This document shows positions 7,147-16,264 of a stretch of DNA of 64,000 nt, piece by piece. This stretch comes from Mycoplasmatota bacterium (lineage in GTDB: Bacteria; Bacillota_I; Bacilli_A; MAG-NZ): positions 581,001 to 645,000 of the forward strand of contig CP074575.1 of the NCBI GenBank assembly GCA_018394315.1, given 5' to 3'. Position numbers and translations under genes: made by a program. The notes under the pieces were generated by a model, which did not search any database, was not told the origin of the DNA, and saw nothing but the letters and a program-made list of their open reading frames with translations. How positions within the stretch are numbered: position 1 is the first letter of the stretch; each line of letters opens with the position of its first letter.

Positions 7147-8262
7147 TTATTTTAGTTTGATTACCCTTTCCATCCTATCCAAAGCTTCTTTTAGTGAATC
7201 ATAATCTATGGCACATGATATTCTAATGTGATTTTCAAAATCACCAAAACAAGTTCCAGGAATAACCGCAACTTTTTCTTTTTCTAATAGATCATAGAAT
7301 AGCTTTTCGGAATGATATGGAACCTCAGGGAAAATGTAATATGTTCCGTTTGGCTTAACAACATTTAATCCCATTTTTATTAATCTATTGTATGCATACT
7401 CAACATTCTTCTTATAGTAATTTATTCTTTCTGATATATCACAATCAATTTCAGTTGCTGCATACTGAGTGATTGTATTAACTGCTACTACTACATATTG
7501 ATGAACCTTCATAATAGACTGAATGATTTCTCTTGAAGCTAACACATATCCTATTCTCCATCCAGTTAGTGAATGTGATTTTGATAATCCATTTATAATT
7601 ATTATTTTATCTTTTACACTTGGATCCACTATGGATTTAAAATCGTCAATCATTATTCTATTATATATTTCATCTAAGATAACATATATATCATGTTCTT
7701 TTAATATCTTTTTGATATCCTCAATACTTTGTGAATCTAAACTTACCCCAGTTGGGTTATTTGGGTAATTTAAGATAAGACATCTAGTCTTACTAGTTAT
7801 ATGTTTTTTTAAGTTATTATACCTAATTTGAAAATCATCGATACTTGTATCCATAAAGATACTAACTGAATTATTTAAAGTAACTAATGGTGAATATCCT
7901 GTATATGCAGGAGTAGGAATTATTACTTCATCATCTGGATTAAGCAATGCTGCTAAAGTTGATGATAGAGCTTCAGTAGAACCCACAGTAATCATTATTT
8001 CATCCATACCGTAATGTTGATTAAAATATTTTTTTACGTAATTTAAAATGCTTTTCTTAGTATCTACTCTACCCTCGCTTAGGACGTACTTATAATCGTT
8101 GTTTTCAATTGCAAATATAGCAGCGTTTTGAATATCTTTTGGTGGTGCAAAGTGAGGTTCCCCGATTGTTAGTTTGATAATGTTATCATATTTCATTGCT
8201 TCAATATTAAAATGACGAATCATAGGGAATGCAATTTTAGATAGGTTATTATTTGTTTTCAT
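7147..8262 (-). CDS. Class I PLP aminotransferase, probably DAP pathway
   Basis: 371 residues from an ATG (MKTNNNLSK) behind AAAGGAGAG. Hallmarks of fold-type I aminotransferases are present: YPNNPTG (substrate loop), DEIYNRI (PLP ring contact), NGLSKSHSLTGWRIGY with the Schiff-base Lys, and a C-terminal Arg in IRISC. It is transcribed divergently from dapF-asd-dapA-dapH. In the acetylase branch of lysine synthesis an aminotransferase of this class (PatA) acts on N-acetyl-2-amino-6-oxopimelate, and the neighbourhood supports that role, but aspartate aminotransferase activity is equally possible from sequence. Confidence 0.75.
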   Translation of the reverse strand: MKTNNNLSKIAFPMIRHFNIEAMKYDNIIKLTIGEPHFAPPKDIQNAAIFAIENNDYKYVLSEGRVDTKKSILNYVKKYFNQHYGMDEIMITVGSTEALSSTLAALLNPDDEVIIPTPAYTGYSPLVTLNNSVSIFMDTSIDDFQIRYNNLKKHITSKTRCLILNYPNNPTGVSLDSQSIEDIKKILKEHDIYVILDEIYNRIMIDDFKSIVDPSVKDKIIIINGLSKSHSLTGWRIGYVLASREIIQSIMKVHQYVVVAVNTITQYAATEIDCDISERINYYKKNVEYAYNRLIKMGLNVVKPNGTYYIFPEVPYHSEKLFYDLLEKEKVAVIPGTCFGDFENHIRISCAIDYDSLKEALDRMERVIKLK

Positions 8263-8296
8263 ATGCTCTCCTTTAAGTAAATAATAATCTGACAAG

Positions 8297-8312
8297 GTAA
8301 CACAAATGTTAT
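8297..8312. promoter_or_regulatory. Possible operator between aminotransferase and dapF
   Basis: The inverted repeat GTAACA-CAAA-TGTTAT (one mismatch in the outermost pair) lies in the 72-base gap between the divergent aminotransferase and dapF starts, where a shared regulator could act. It is short, so chance occurrence is possible. Confidence 0.25.
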
Positions 8313-8334
8313 TTAGTGCGTAAAATAATAAGAA

Positions 8335-9039
8335 ATGAAATTATATTTTAGAAAGTACAGTGCATTAGGTAACAATTTTATTATAACACACTCTTTAAAC
8401 CGTATAGACGAAGATACAATTATAAAGATGTGTGATATCAAATTAGGTATAGGCGCTGATGGACTAATCCTTGTTAAGAAAAATCCATATGAGATGGAGT
8501 ACTTTAATAAAGATGGCTCCAAGGCTAAAATATGTGGTAATGGACTTAGATGTGCAATTGACTATTTGAAACTTAAAAAGAATGGTTCAATATTAGTAGA
8601 TGGGATTAATTACGAATATTCAGTTAGTAAAGGGTTAATAACAGTATCTTTAAAGAAGGTAAAGGATATTTACTCTCATAAAGATCAAATAAATCATCTT
8701 GGTAAAGTCGTAAATTTTGAGTTTGTGGATATGATAGTCCCTCATATAGTGGTTATTGATGATATAGAGGACAAAGAAAATCTTGCATTAGCTATCCGGG
8801 GTTTAGATAAATATAAAAATGCGAATGTTAATTTTTATAGTAAAAACAAAATAAACACATATGAAAATGGTGTAGGTTTCACGAGTTCCTGTGGAACAGG
8901 TTCAGCAGCTGTAGCTTATGTTTTAGAAAAAGATATTTTAGTTGAAAATAGTTATGGAAAGATGAATGTTTTAGTAAACAAATACATTCAGTTGAGAAGT
9001 AGAGTGAATTTTGTTTTTAAGGGGGTGTATTATGTATGA
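8335..9039 (+). CDS. dapF: Diaminopimelate epimerase, short and divergent
   Basis: 234 residues, against about 270-280 for typical DapF. Both catalytic cysteines are recognisable: Cys67 in NKDGSKAKICGNGLRC and Cys186 in TSSCGTGSAA; GIGADGLIL and ALGNNF are also conserved. Two substrate-contacting motifs differ: the usual GNPH is IVPH (134-137) and the usual ERGxGET is ENGVGFT (177-183), losing a conserved Asn and Arg. It is first gene of the asd-dapA-dapH operon, overlapping asd by 8 bases, so DAP epimerisation is the likely role, although substrate use may be altered. No strong ribosome binding site precedes the ATG. Confidence 0.8.
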   Translation: MKLYFRKYSALGNNFIITHSLNRIDEDTIIKMCDIKLGIGADGLILVKKNPYEMEYFNKDGSKAKICGNGLRCAIDYLKLKKNGSILVDGINYEYSVSKGLITVSLKKVKDIYSHKDQINHLGKVVNFEFVDMIVPHIVVIDDIEDKENLALAIRGLDKYKNANVNFYSKNKINTYENGVGFTSSCGTGSAAVAYVLEKDILVENSYGKMNVLVNKYIQLRSRVNFVFKGVYYV

Positions 9040-9988
9040 TATTGCGATTGTAGGTGCTAGTGGGCTAGTTGGTAGAATGTTTTTGAAAGGATTGGAAGAA
9101 TACAATATTAAAATCAGTAATTTAACTTTATATGCATCTAGAAGAAGTGCAGGGAAAAAGCTGATATTTAAAGATAAGGAATATGAAATTATTGAATTAA
9201 AAGAAGATAATATTGGAAACCACGATTTCGCATTATTTTCTGCAGGAGGGAAGATATCTGAAAGATTCGCTAAAATATTCACACAGAAGGGTACGGTAGT
9301 AATAGATAATTCAAGTTATTACAGGATGTATGATTCTGTTCCACTCTTGGTTCCAGAAGTGAATATGGATTCCTATAATGGAGAACTATTAATAGCAAAT
9401 CCAAATTGCTCAACAATTCAAACAGTAGTCTTACTTAAAGCTTTAGAGGAATTAGAAATAAACAGGGTGATTGTGAGTACTTATCAAGCAGTTAGTGGTT
9501 CTGGCAGAAACGGAATCAATGACCTAAAAAGAACTTTAAAGAGAAAGAATCCTCTATTTTATCCATACGCAATAGCTAATAATTGTATTCCACAAATAGA
9601 TAAATTTTCTAAAGACGGATATACATACGAAGAAGAGAAGATGATAAATGAAACTAAAAAGATTATGGACATCAATCTAACTGCTACCTGTGTAAGAGTA
9701 CCTATAACTAACTCTCACTCGATAAGTGTAAACATTCAATTTAATAAAGAATTTGATATCGAAGATGTTAAAAATAGACTAAAGAGGTTCCCAGGTATAA
9801 TGTATTATGAAGAATATCCAGTGAACGAAATGTCCAACGATCAGGATTATTGTTTAGTCGGTAGGGTGAGAAGAGATTACTCACAAGAAAATACACTTCA
9901 TTTATGGTGTGTTGCAGATAATATTAGAAAAGGTGCGGCAATTAATGCTGTTCAAATATTAGATAGAATTATTAAGGAAAAATTGTAA
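9032..9988 (+). CDS. asd: Aspartate-semialdehyde dehydrogenase
   Basis: 318 residues from the ATG behind GGGGGTG; an upstream in-frame start lies inside dapF. It reduces aspartyl phosphate with NADPH to aspartate semialdehyde, the branch point to lysine/DAP and threonine/methionine. It shows the N-terminal nucleotide-binding GASGLVGRMFL, the catalytic Cys in NPNCSTIQTV (about residue 127) and RVPITNSHSISV near the substrate site. It is translationally coupled to dapF (8-base overlap) and followed 13 bases later by dapA. The usual aspartokinase gene is not in this window. Confidence 0.93.
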   Translation: MYDIAIVGASGLVGRMFLKGLEEYNIKISNLTLYASRRSAGKKLIFKDKEYEIIELKEDNIGNHDFALFSAGGKISERFAKIFTQKGTVVIDNSSYYRMYDSVPLLVPEVNMDSYNGELLIANPNCSTIQTVVLLKALEELEINRVIVSTYQAVSGSGRNGINDLKRTLKRKNPLFYPYAIANNCIPQIDKFSKDGYTYEEEKMINETKKIMDINLTATCVRVPITNSHSISVNIQFNKEFDIEDVKNRLKRFPGIMYYEEYPVNEMSNDQDYCLVGRVRRDYSQENTLHLWCVADNIRKGAAINAVQILDRIIKEKL

Positions 9989-10001
9989 TGGGAGGTGAAA
10001 T

Positions 10002-10871
10002 ATGTTTATAGGGTCTTTTGTGGCAATTGTCACTCCTTTCAAAGATGATTTGACTATTAACTACGATGAGTTAGAAAGATTAATAGAGTGGCAAATTGAT
10101 TCAAAAACAGACGGAATCGTTGTTTGTGGAACGACAGGTGAAGCAGCTACACTTAGCCTAGAAGAAAAATTAGAGTTAATTCAATTTATTATAAAAAAAG
10201 TAGATAAGAGAGTATTGGTTATTGCTGGTACTGGTACTAATTGTACGAAAACTTCAGTTGATTTAAGTAAGAAAGCAGAAGAACTTGGTGTAGATGGATT
10301 ACTAGTTGTAAATCCATACTACAATAAAGGAAATAATAAAGGAATATTCACACATTACAAAATGATTAATGATGCAGTTAATATACCGATAATACTTTAT
10401 AACGTTCCTTCTAGAACAGGAATGGATATGTCTGTAGAATTAATAAAGGAATTATCCAATTTAGAGAACATTATTGCGATTAAAGAAGCAAGCGGCGACT
10501 TGAAAAAGTTTAAACAGCTTGTTAAGAAAACTGACTTGATTGTTTTATCGGGAAATGATGATATTATCGTTAAGTCCATAAGGCTTGGTGGTAAAGGCGT
10601 AATTAGCGTTTTAAGTAATGTAAAACCAATAATTGTAAGGGAAATGGTTTACTACGCCATGACTGGTAAAGAGGAAATAGCTGAGAAACTTCAAAGAAGA
10701 TATATGCCTTTAGTCGATGCTTTATTTATAGAAGTTAATCCGATTCCTGTTAAGATGATTATGAATTATTTAGATCATAACGTAGGTGGATATAGATTAC
10801 CACTTGCACCAATGAGCAAGTCTCTAAAGAGAAAGGTTGTGAAAATTCTATTTGAAAAGTATGGAATTTAG
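10002..10871 (+). CDS. dapA: 4-hydroxy-tetrahydrodipicolinate synthase
   Basis: 289 residues, normal length. It condenses pyruvate with aspartate semialdehyde as the first committed step of DAP synthesis. Motifs are GTTGEAATLS (carboxylate contacts), ILYNVPSRTG with the proton-relay Tyr, and IIAIKEASGDL with the Schiff-base Lys (about residue 161). It is preceded by GGGAGGTG. Its last 11 bases overlap the dapH start, indicating tight coupling in the dapF-asd-dapA-dapH operon. Confidence 0.95.
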   Translation: MFIGSFVAIVTPFKDDLTINYDELERLIEWQIDSKTDGIVVCGTTGEAATLSLEEKLELIQFIIKKVDKRVLVIAGTGTNCTKTSVDLSKKAEELGVDGLLVVNPYYNKGNNKGIFTHYKMINDAVNIPIILYNVPSRTGMDMSVELIKELSNLENIIAIKEASGDLKKFKQLVKKTDLIVLSGNDDIIVKSIRLGGKGVISVLSNVKPIIVREMVYYAMTGKEEIAEKLQRRYMPLVDALFIEVNPIPVKMIMNYLDHNVGGYRLPLAPMSKSLKRKVVKILFEKYGI

Positions 10872-11547
10872 TACTGAAGACATAATAAGCTTAATTAAAG
10901 AGTCTCAAAAAAGAACCATAGTTGTTGCTTTAATTAAGGGAGAAATTAAAACAGATGCTAGAAATTTTTCTTATGGAGATTTAAACATTTTAATTGATGA
11001 ATATGAAAAGATAGAAGAAGTAATTAAGACACAAAAGGTTGATGATTACTTTTTCTTATCGAACCACAGAAATTCTGCAATACCGCTTTTAGATTATACT
11101 AGTATAAACGCTAGAATTGAACCGGGTGCAGTTATAAGAGATATGGTTGAGATAGGAGATAATGCAATTATTATGATGGGTGCTATCATAAATATTGGAG
11201 CAAAAATAGGAAGCGGTACGATGATTGATATGAATACAGTGGTTGGAGGAAGAGCTATAATTGGTGATAACTGTCATGTAGGTGCGGGTACAGTGATCGC
11301 TGGAGTAATTGAACCTGCTAGTGCAAAACCAGTTGTTATAGGAGATAATGTGACCATTGGAGCAAATGCTGTTATCTTAGAAGGCGTAGAAGTTCAAAAT
11401 GGTGCAGTTATAGGTGCGGGTAGTGTAGTAACTAAGGATGTACTAGAAAACACAGTTGTCGTGGGATCTCCAGCTAGAGCGATAAAGAATAGAGAAGAAG
11501 TAGTCGAGAACAAAATAAGCATAGTAAGTGAATTACGAGAAATGTAG
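10861..11547 (+). CDS. dapH: Tetrahydrodipicolinate N-acetyltransferase
   Basis: 228 residues. The N-terminal 80-residue alpha domain is followed by a left-handed beta-helix built from hexapeptide repeats (ARIEPGAVIRDMVEIG through VVIGDNVTIGANAVIL). The stretch NIGAKIGSGTMIDMN and the loop GVIEPASAKPVVIG match the acetyl-CoA-using DapH type rather than succinyl-CoA DapD, so the organism uses the acetylase branch of DAP synthesis. The ATG overlapping the dapA stop is chosen over an upstream TTG. The partner deacetylase and dapB are not in the window. Confidence 0.92.
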   Translation: MEFSTEDIISLIKESQKRTIVVALIKGEIKTDARNFSYGDLNILIDEYEKIEEVIKTQKVDDYFFLSNHRNSAIPLLDYTSINARIEPGAVIRDMVEIGDNAIIMMGAIINIGAKIGSGTMIDMNTVVGGRAIIGDNCHVGAGTVIAGVIEPASAKPVVIGDNVTIGANAVILEGVEVQNGAVIGAGSVVTKDVLENTVVVGSPARAIKNREEVVENKISIVSELREM

Positions 11548-11595
11548 ACATAGAGTATGTTATAATTGTGTAAGAAAATTAATGGAGGTATTGTT

Positions 11596-12447
11596 ATGCC
11601 AGCTACAGTAATTAGTGGTAGAAAATTATCAAAACAGATTAGAGAAGAATTGAAAGAAAAAGTTGTTCAACTAAATGCAAAATACGGTGACGTTCCTAAG
11701 TTAGTTGTAGTTTTAGTGGGTGATGATCCAGCTAGTATTTCTTATGTTACAGCAAAAGAAAAGGGTGCTAAATATGTTGGATTTGATTCAGAGTTAATTA
11801 GAAAACCAGAATCAATTTCAGAAGAAGAATTACTAAGTTTAATCGATGAACTTAATAATGATGAATCAGTAAATGGTATTTTAGTTCAATTACCTCTACC
11901 AAAACATATTGATGTTGATAAGGTTATTGATCGTATTGCATTAGCAAAAGACGTTGATGGATTCCATCCAGAAAATGTTGGTAACCTACATGTGGGTAGA
12001 CCTGCTTTATTACCTTGTACACCTAAAGGTATTATTACAATGATTAAATCAGCAGGATTAAACATTAGTGGAATGAATGCTGTTATTGTTGGTAGAAGTA
12101 ATTTAGTTGGAAAACCAGCAGCAATGTTACTAATGAACGAAAATGCAACTGTAACAATTACACATAGCCGCACTAAAGATTTAGCAAGTCATACAAAAAA
12201 TGCTGATATTTTAGTAGCAGCAATCGGTAGAGCTAAGTTCATTACAGCTGATATGGTGAAACCTGGAGCAATTGTAATCGATGTTGGAGTTAACAAAGTT
12301 GACGGTAAATTATGTGGTGACGTTGATTATGAACCTATTAGTGAAATTGCAGGATTTATTACACCAGTACCTGGTGGAGTAGGACCTATGACTATTACAA
12401 GTTTATTAGAAAATACGTTAGAGGCATTTATAAATCAAAAGAAATAA
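11596..12447 (+). CDS. folD: Bifunctional methylene-THF dehydrogenase/cyclohydrolase
   Basis: 283 residues from the ATG (MPATVISGRKL) behind TGGAGG. It interconverts methylene-, methenyl- and formyl-tetrahydrofolate in the cytosol. It shows the catalytic Lys context SYVTAKEKGAKYVG, DVDGFHPENVG, the dinucleotide-binding VIVGRSNLVGKP and the signature TPVPGGVGPMT near the C terminus. A TATAAT box lies about 25 bases upstream, but no terminator separates it from dapH, so both read-through and independent transcription are possible. It works with glyA and the glycine cleavage genes elsewhere in this window. Confidence 0.95.
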   Translation: MPATVISGRKLSKQIREELKEKVVQLNAKYGDVPKLVVVLVGDDPASISYVTAKEKGAKYVGFDSELIRKPESISEEELLSLIDELNNDESVNGILVQLPLPKHIDVDKVIDRIALAKDVDGFHPENVGNLHVGRPALLPCTPKGIITMIKSAGLNISGMNAVIVGRSNLVGKPAAMLLMNENATVTITHSRTKDLASHTKNADILVAAIGRAKFITADMVKPGAIVIDVGVNKVDGKLCGDVDYEPISEIAGFITPVPGGVGPMTITSLLENTLEAFINQKK

Positions 12448-12480
12448 GTAGTGCAACTTGCACTACTTTTTCTTATTTTT
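12447..12480 (+). terminator. folD terminator
   Basis: AGTAGTGCAA/TTGCACTACT forms a perfect stem beginning at the last base of the folD stop codon, followed by TTTTTCTTATTTTTTT. Confidence 0.85.
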
Positions 12481-12511
12481 TTTACCCTACATATAGTAGA
12501 TTCTATTAGAC

Positions 12512-13768
12512 TTACGGATTATCTAAAGCAACACCCACTAAAGGGTATTTAAGCTCAAGTAGTTCTTTTAGAGTAATTCCTCCATCACTGAATAATTTGT
12601 ATACATCGTAGATATCATTATCAATTTTTATTAAGTAGTCCTGACATATGCTACTCTTATAATATGTATATTCCTCATCACTACCATACTCCATGAGTAA
12701 AGGGGTGCAGGCCACTGAGGCTCCTTCTTGTACGACTCTATATAACTCATATCCATTATACTCATTAACTTTGTTATATAAAAGTCCTTTGAATATTTGA
12801 TCATCTTCTGTGATATTTAGTTCTAATTTCTTAATGGTTAATAGTTCTTGTAAAGAATCTATGTCATCAGTGATTATTGATTCAATACCATAATATGAGG
12901 TGTCATTAATAAATAATATTTCGTTCTTTCTATTTTTGTCCATATAAATTGTCCTTGGATTAGTTTCATTTGGAAATGTGATATAAGCTAATTCGATATA
13001 AGGACTAGGATATAAGATGTTAACTCTTGCGTGGAGTTCATATATTTCATAATCCCTAAAATCACCTATCTTGTTATATGATTGATTGTTAATACATCTA
13101 TCACCATCTAGGCCGTCTGCACATTGATATAACTCCTTTTTCTTAACCGGATAACCTAATTCTATTAATTCTTCGAATGTAATCAAACCTTTTCCAATTA
13201 ATGATCCAACATCATACATTTTATCCTTGTATTTAATATATTCTAGATCTCCGGTACAAAAACTGTATTCACAACCCTCGTGTTCATTAACGATTGTTAT
13301 ACAGTCTTCTATTACAGCTCTTATACGACCCTTAGATCTCTTATAGTATATAAAATCTTTATATTCATCTACTTTTTTATAGAGTTCGCCATCATGAACG
13401 TAATCATCTTCATTTTTTTCTATTCTTGAGTAAGGGTAACCCATCTCAAGTAAATTACTATGAGAAAGATTTATATCGTTATTTTCACCTACTGAATAGG
13501 TTTTGCCTTCGTGAATTACTAAGTGTTTATGAATTGGGATTGTCATCTCATAAATGAATTCTGAGTCCATGAAATAATATAAGCCCTCTCCAAAATTTAC
13601 ATCTAACAGATCACTTTTATAAAGCTTAAATTCTTCTGATTCACCAACTCTATTGTACGAGTATCCTTCATAACAGAAATCACCACTTTCACCATCATCA
13701 CACTCTGTCTTCCCACACGCACTGAAAGTTAGAATAATAAGTAAAAATAGAAGATTTAATCTATACAC
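12512..13768 (-). CDS. Lipoprotein with four tandem repeats
   Basis: 418 residues from GTG (MYRLNLLFL; GAGGGG lies upstream). A signal peptide ends in the lipobox LTFSAC (Cys near residue 17), so it is probably membrane-anchored outside the cytosol. The body contains four copies of a roughly 100-residue unit that opens with YxKVxExxxYxLYK-like segments (YNRVGESEEFKLYK, YKKVDEYKDFIYYK, YNKIGDFRDYEIYE, YNKVNEYNGYELYR). Most copies end in an LxELxYP segment such as FEELIELGYPVKK. Several Cys pairs occur in the repeats (CDDGESGDFC, CADGLDGDRC). The family is not recognised; the repeats suggest a binding or structural surface protein. Confidence 0.7.
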   Translation of the reverse strand: MYRLNLLFLLIILTFSACGKTECDDGESGDFCYEGYSYNRVGESEEFKLYKSDLLDVNFGEGLYYFMDSEFIYEMTIPIHKHLVIHEGKTYSVGENNDINLSHSNLLEMGYPYSRIEKNEDDYVHDGELYKKVDEYKDFIYYKRSKGRIRAVIEDCITIVNEHEGCEYSFCTGDLEYIKYKDKMYDVGSLIGKGLITFEELIELGYPVKKKELYQCADGLDGDRCINNQSYNKIGDFRDYEIYELHARVNILYPSPYIELAYITFPNETNPRTIYMDKNRKNEILFINDTSYYGIESIITDDIDSLQELLTIKKLELNITEDDQIFKGLLYNKVNEYNGYELYRVVQEGASVACTPLLMEYGSDEEYTYYKSSICQDYLIKIDNDIYDVYKLFSDGGITLKELLELKYPLVGVALDNP

Positions 13769-13840
13769 ATAACCACCCCTCAATATTGAATACTATAAGT
13801 AACTATTAATAGTATACACTGTTACCGGTTATTTGCTAAT

Positions 13841-13870
13841 AAAAAACCTCATACAAAATATGAGGTTTTA
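13841..13870 (-). terminator. Terminator of the aminopeptidase gene
   Basis: AAAACCTCATA/TATGAGGTTTT stem on the minus strand directly after the stop of the gene at 13874, followed by TTTTTTATT. Confidence 0.8.
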
Positions 13871-13873
13871 CTA

Positions 13874-15103
13874 TTATGCCCAGTTACCATTTCTAAAGAT
13901 TGGTGTTACATTACCTTCAGAATCATATGCATCAATTGATAATTCTTTAGAACCAACCATAAAGTCAACGTGTGTTAAACTTATGTTTGCACCTGCTTCT
14001 AATAGTTGATCTTCGCTCATTTCAGTTCCATCTTTAAGTGTGTAAGGATAAGCCTTACCTAATGCGAAATGACAAGATGCATTTTCATCATATAGAGTGT
14101 TATAGAAAATTGTATTTAAGTTCGAGATTGGAGAATCAACTGGAACTAATGCAACTTCACCTAAATATTTTACTCCTTCATCCATTTCTAGTAATTTAGC
14201 AAGGCTTTCTTTTCCGACTTTGGCATCAAAATCAACTACCTTACCGTTCTCAAATACAAACGAGAAATCTTCAATTAAGTTCCCATTTAGATTAAGTGGC
14301 ATTGTTGAACTTAGTGTACCATTCACGCCATTTCGCTTATTTAGTGTAAATACTTCTTCTGTAGGAATATTAGGAATAAATGATTTATCATCTGTAGCAA
14401 TTTTTGGACCAGCTACCCAAATGTGATTCTTAGGTAATTCAACTGTTAAGTCAGTACCAGGAGCCTTATAATGTAACTTAACAAATTTCTTTTCATTTAG
14501 AAATTGTTTTTTATTGTTCAAATGGTCTTCATGTTCATTCCATGCTTTAATAGGATCGTCCTGATCAACTCTTGTACATGCAAAGATATATTCCCATAAC
14601 TTTTCAACAGCTTCTTCAGGTTCTACATTAGGGAATACAGTTTTTGCCCATGCCTCAGATGGCATTGCTCCAAGACTCCATCTAACTTTACCTGACATTA
14701 CTTCAGTAGAAATCGGCTTCATCTTTATTGCATTTTCTTTACTTACTTTTGCAAGTAATGATGGATCTACTCCCGCAAGTAATTTTGGATCACTTGCTAT
14801 AATTGAAAGCATAGCAGCTCCGTTATCAAGAACTTCTCTATATTTCATTATAGAGTATTCAGGTATGTTGAGTAGAACATCTTCATTTGCGTAGTCAAAT
14901 GAAATTCTAGTTAACTTACCATAATTCCAATTTATATGGACGCGACCAGATTTGATGTCTTTATAAGCTATTGTTACTATTTCTTCAACCAAGTCTTTTG
15001 CGTCTATTGGAGCACTTAATAAGAGCTCTTGACCCTCTTGTAAATTTACTCCCTTTCTTAGTAGTAAATTTGCATACTTCTTTAAATGATTTCTTAGTTT
15101 CAT
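13874..15103 (-). CDS. M29-family aminopeptidase (AmpS/PepS type)
   Basis: 409 residues from the ATG (MKLRNHLKKYANLLL) behind GAGGTG; an upstream in-frame start lacks a site. The N terminus (LRKGVNLQEGQELLLSAP) and metal-site segments of the C-terminal half (VDSPISNLNTIFYNTLYDENASCHFALG, HVDFMVGS) match the thermophilic-aminopeptidase clan M29, cobalt- or zinc-dependent cytosolic exopeptidases of about 410 residues. It lies 17 bases downstream of the PepT-like gene, so the two peptidases probably form one operon for peptide degradation, ending at the terminator at 13841. Confidence 0.85.
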   Translation of the reverse strand: MKLRNHLKKYANLLLRKGVNLQEGQELLLSAPIDAKDLVEEIVTIAYKDIKSGRVHINWNYGKLTRISFDYANEDVLLNIPEYSIMKYREVLDNGAAMLSIIASDPKLLAGVDPSLLAKVSKENAIKMKPISTEVMSGKVRWSLGAMPSEAWAKTVFPNVEPEEAVEKLWEYIFACTRVDQDDPIKAWNEHEDHLNNKKQFLNEKKFVKLHYKAPGTDLTVELPKNHIWVAGPKIATDDKSFIPNIPTEEVFTLNKRNGVNGTLSSTMPLNLNGNLIEDFSFVFENGKVVDFDAKVGKESLAKLLEMDEGVKYLGEVALVPVDSPISNLNTIFYNTLYDENASCHFALGKAYPYTLKDGTEMSEDQLLEAGANISLTHVDFMVGSKELSIDAYDSEGNVTPIFRNGNWA

Positions 15104-15120
15104 TAATTCACCTCGGCTTT

Positions 15121-16224
15121 TTATTTTAAAGTTAGATACTTTAATAGAAATTCGCAAGAAGAAGTCATTATATCTAAATCAATATATTCTTCTAATGTAT
15201 GTGCTTTATACATACCAGTTGATACTATAACTGGACTAATTCCATGACTAGCGTATATATTACCGTCACTTCCTCCCCCGGTAGAAGTTAAGCAAACTTC
15301 AATGTTCATCGATCTAAATGTTTCTACAATCTCACTGACAAATTTTGAATCAGTATTAGTTTTAAGTGAAGGATATGAATTTATAACGTCTACGTCAACC
15401 TTGGCACCGTAATATTTAGCTGCTTCTTCAAAGCAATCTATCATATGATTGGTTTGTTTTTCTAATTTTTCATCGGATAAACTTCTAGCTTCACAATTTA
15501 ACGTAACCTCTGGCATAACGATGTTAGTAGCTAATCCACCCTTTACTACACCAATGTTAGCAGTAGTTTCTTCGTCAATTCGACCAATTTTCATATTGCT
15601 AATGGCTCTTGATGCAACTTGTAATGCATTAATACCATCTTCAGGTTTACCACCAGCATGAGCTGCTTTTCCGTGAACCTTTACATCGATTTTATTTTGT
15701 GCGATTGCACTAACGACAACATTTTCAAGTGACCCTCCGGTATCAAATACAATACAATTTTTAGCGGTTAATTTACTATAATCTGCGTTTTTAGCTCCGT
15801 TCAATCCACCTTCTTCATAAATTGTGAATAAAACTTCTATTGGTCTACTCCTCAACTTATTTTCTTTTATCATTGTTAGTGCTTCAATGATAATTGCGAT
15901 ACCACTTTTATCATCAGCTCCAAGAATCGTTGTTCCATCACTTGTGATAATATTGCCTTTTATTATTGGTTTTATCCCAAGTCCAGGTTGAACTGTATCC
16001 ATATGAGCTGAGAGCATTACTGGTTCACCTTCGCCAGGTATGCTGAAGTAGATATTATTTCCATTGCTGTTACACTTTGAACCTGCTGAATCCGTTTCTG
16101 GATTAAAACCTAAATCCTTTAGTTCTTTGATTAGGTATTCCATCATTTCTTTTTCGTAATGTGTTTCACTATCTATTGAAACGTATTCCATAAATTTTTT
16201 TATCATTCTATCTTTATTAATCAT
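15121..16224 (-). CDS. M20-family PepT-like tripeptidase
   Basis: 367 residues behind AAGGAGA. Metal and catalytic motifs of the M20 clan are in order: LSAHMDTVQPG (first His-x-Asp), LGADDKSG (bridging Asp), YEEGGLNGA (catalytic Glu plus metal Glu), FDTGG, and the C-terminal AHTLEEYI (last metal His). The dimerisation lid has HGKAAHAGGKPEDGINA. Features match PepT-2-like cytosolic di/tripeptidases. A DAP deacetylase role is unlikely because those form a different M20 subgroup. First gene of the peptidase pair. Confidence 0.85.
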   Translation of the reverse strand: MINKDRMIKKFMEYVSIDSETHYEKEMMEYLIKELKDLGFNPETDSAGSKCNSNGNNIYFSIPGEGEPVMLSAHMDTVQPGLGIKPIIKGNIITSDGTTILGADDKSGIAIIIEALTMIKENKLRSRPIEVLFTIYEEGGLNGAKNADYSKLTAKNCIVFDTGGSLENVVVSAIAQNKIDVKVHGKAAHAGGKPEDGINALQVASRAISNMKIGRIDEETTANIGVVKGGLATNIVMPEVTLNCEARSLSDEKLEKQTNHMIDCFEEAAKYYGAKVDVDVINSYPSLKTNTDSKFVSEIVETFRSMNIEVCLTSTGGGSDGNIYASHGISPVIVSTGMYKAHTLEEYIDLDIMTSSCEFLLKYLTLK

Positions 16225-16264
16225 AGGGTCTCCTTATTAAGAAAAGACTTCATTTGAAGTCTAT

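Noticed and set aside
8313..8522. Minus-strand frame opposite dapF
   Set aside because: Shadow of the dapF coding strand with no start site and no recognisable protein features.
15121..16224. M20 gene as the missing N-acetyl-DAP deacetylase
   Set aside because: Its motifs (HMDTV, GADDKSG, HGKAAHAGG) fit PepT-type tripeptidases, and it is co-oriented with an aminopeptidase.
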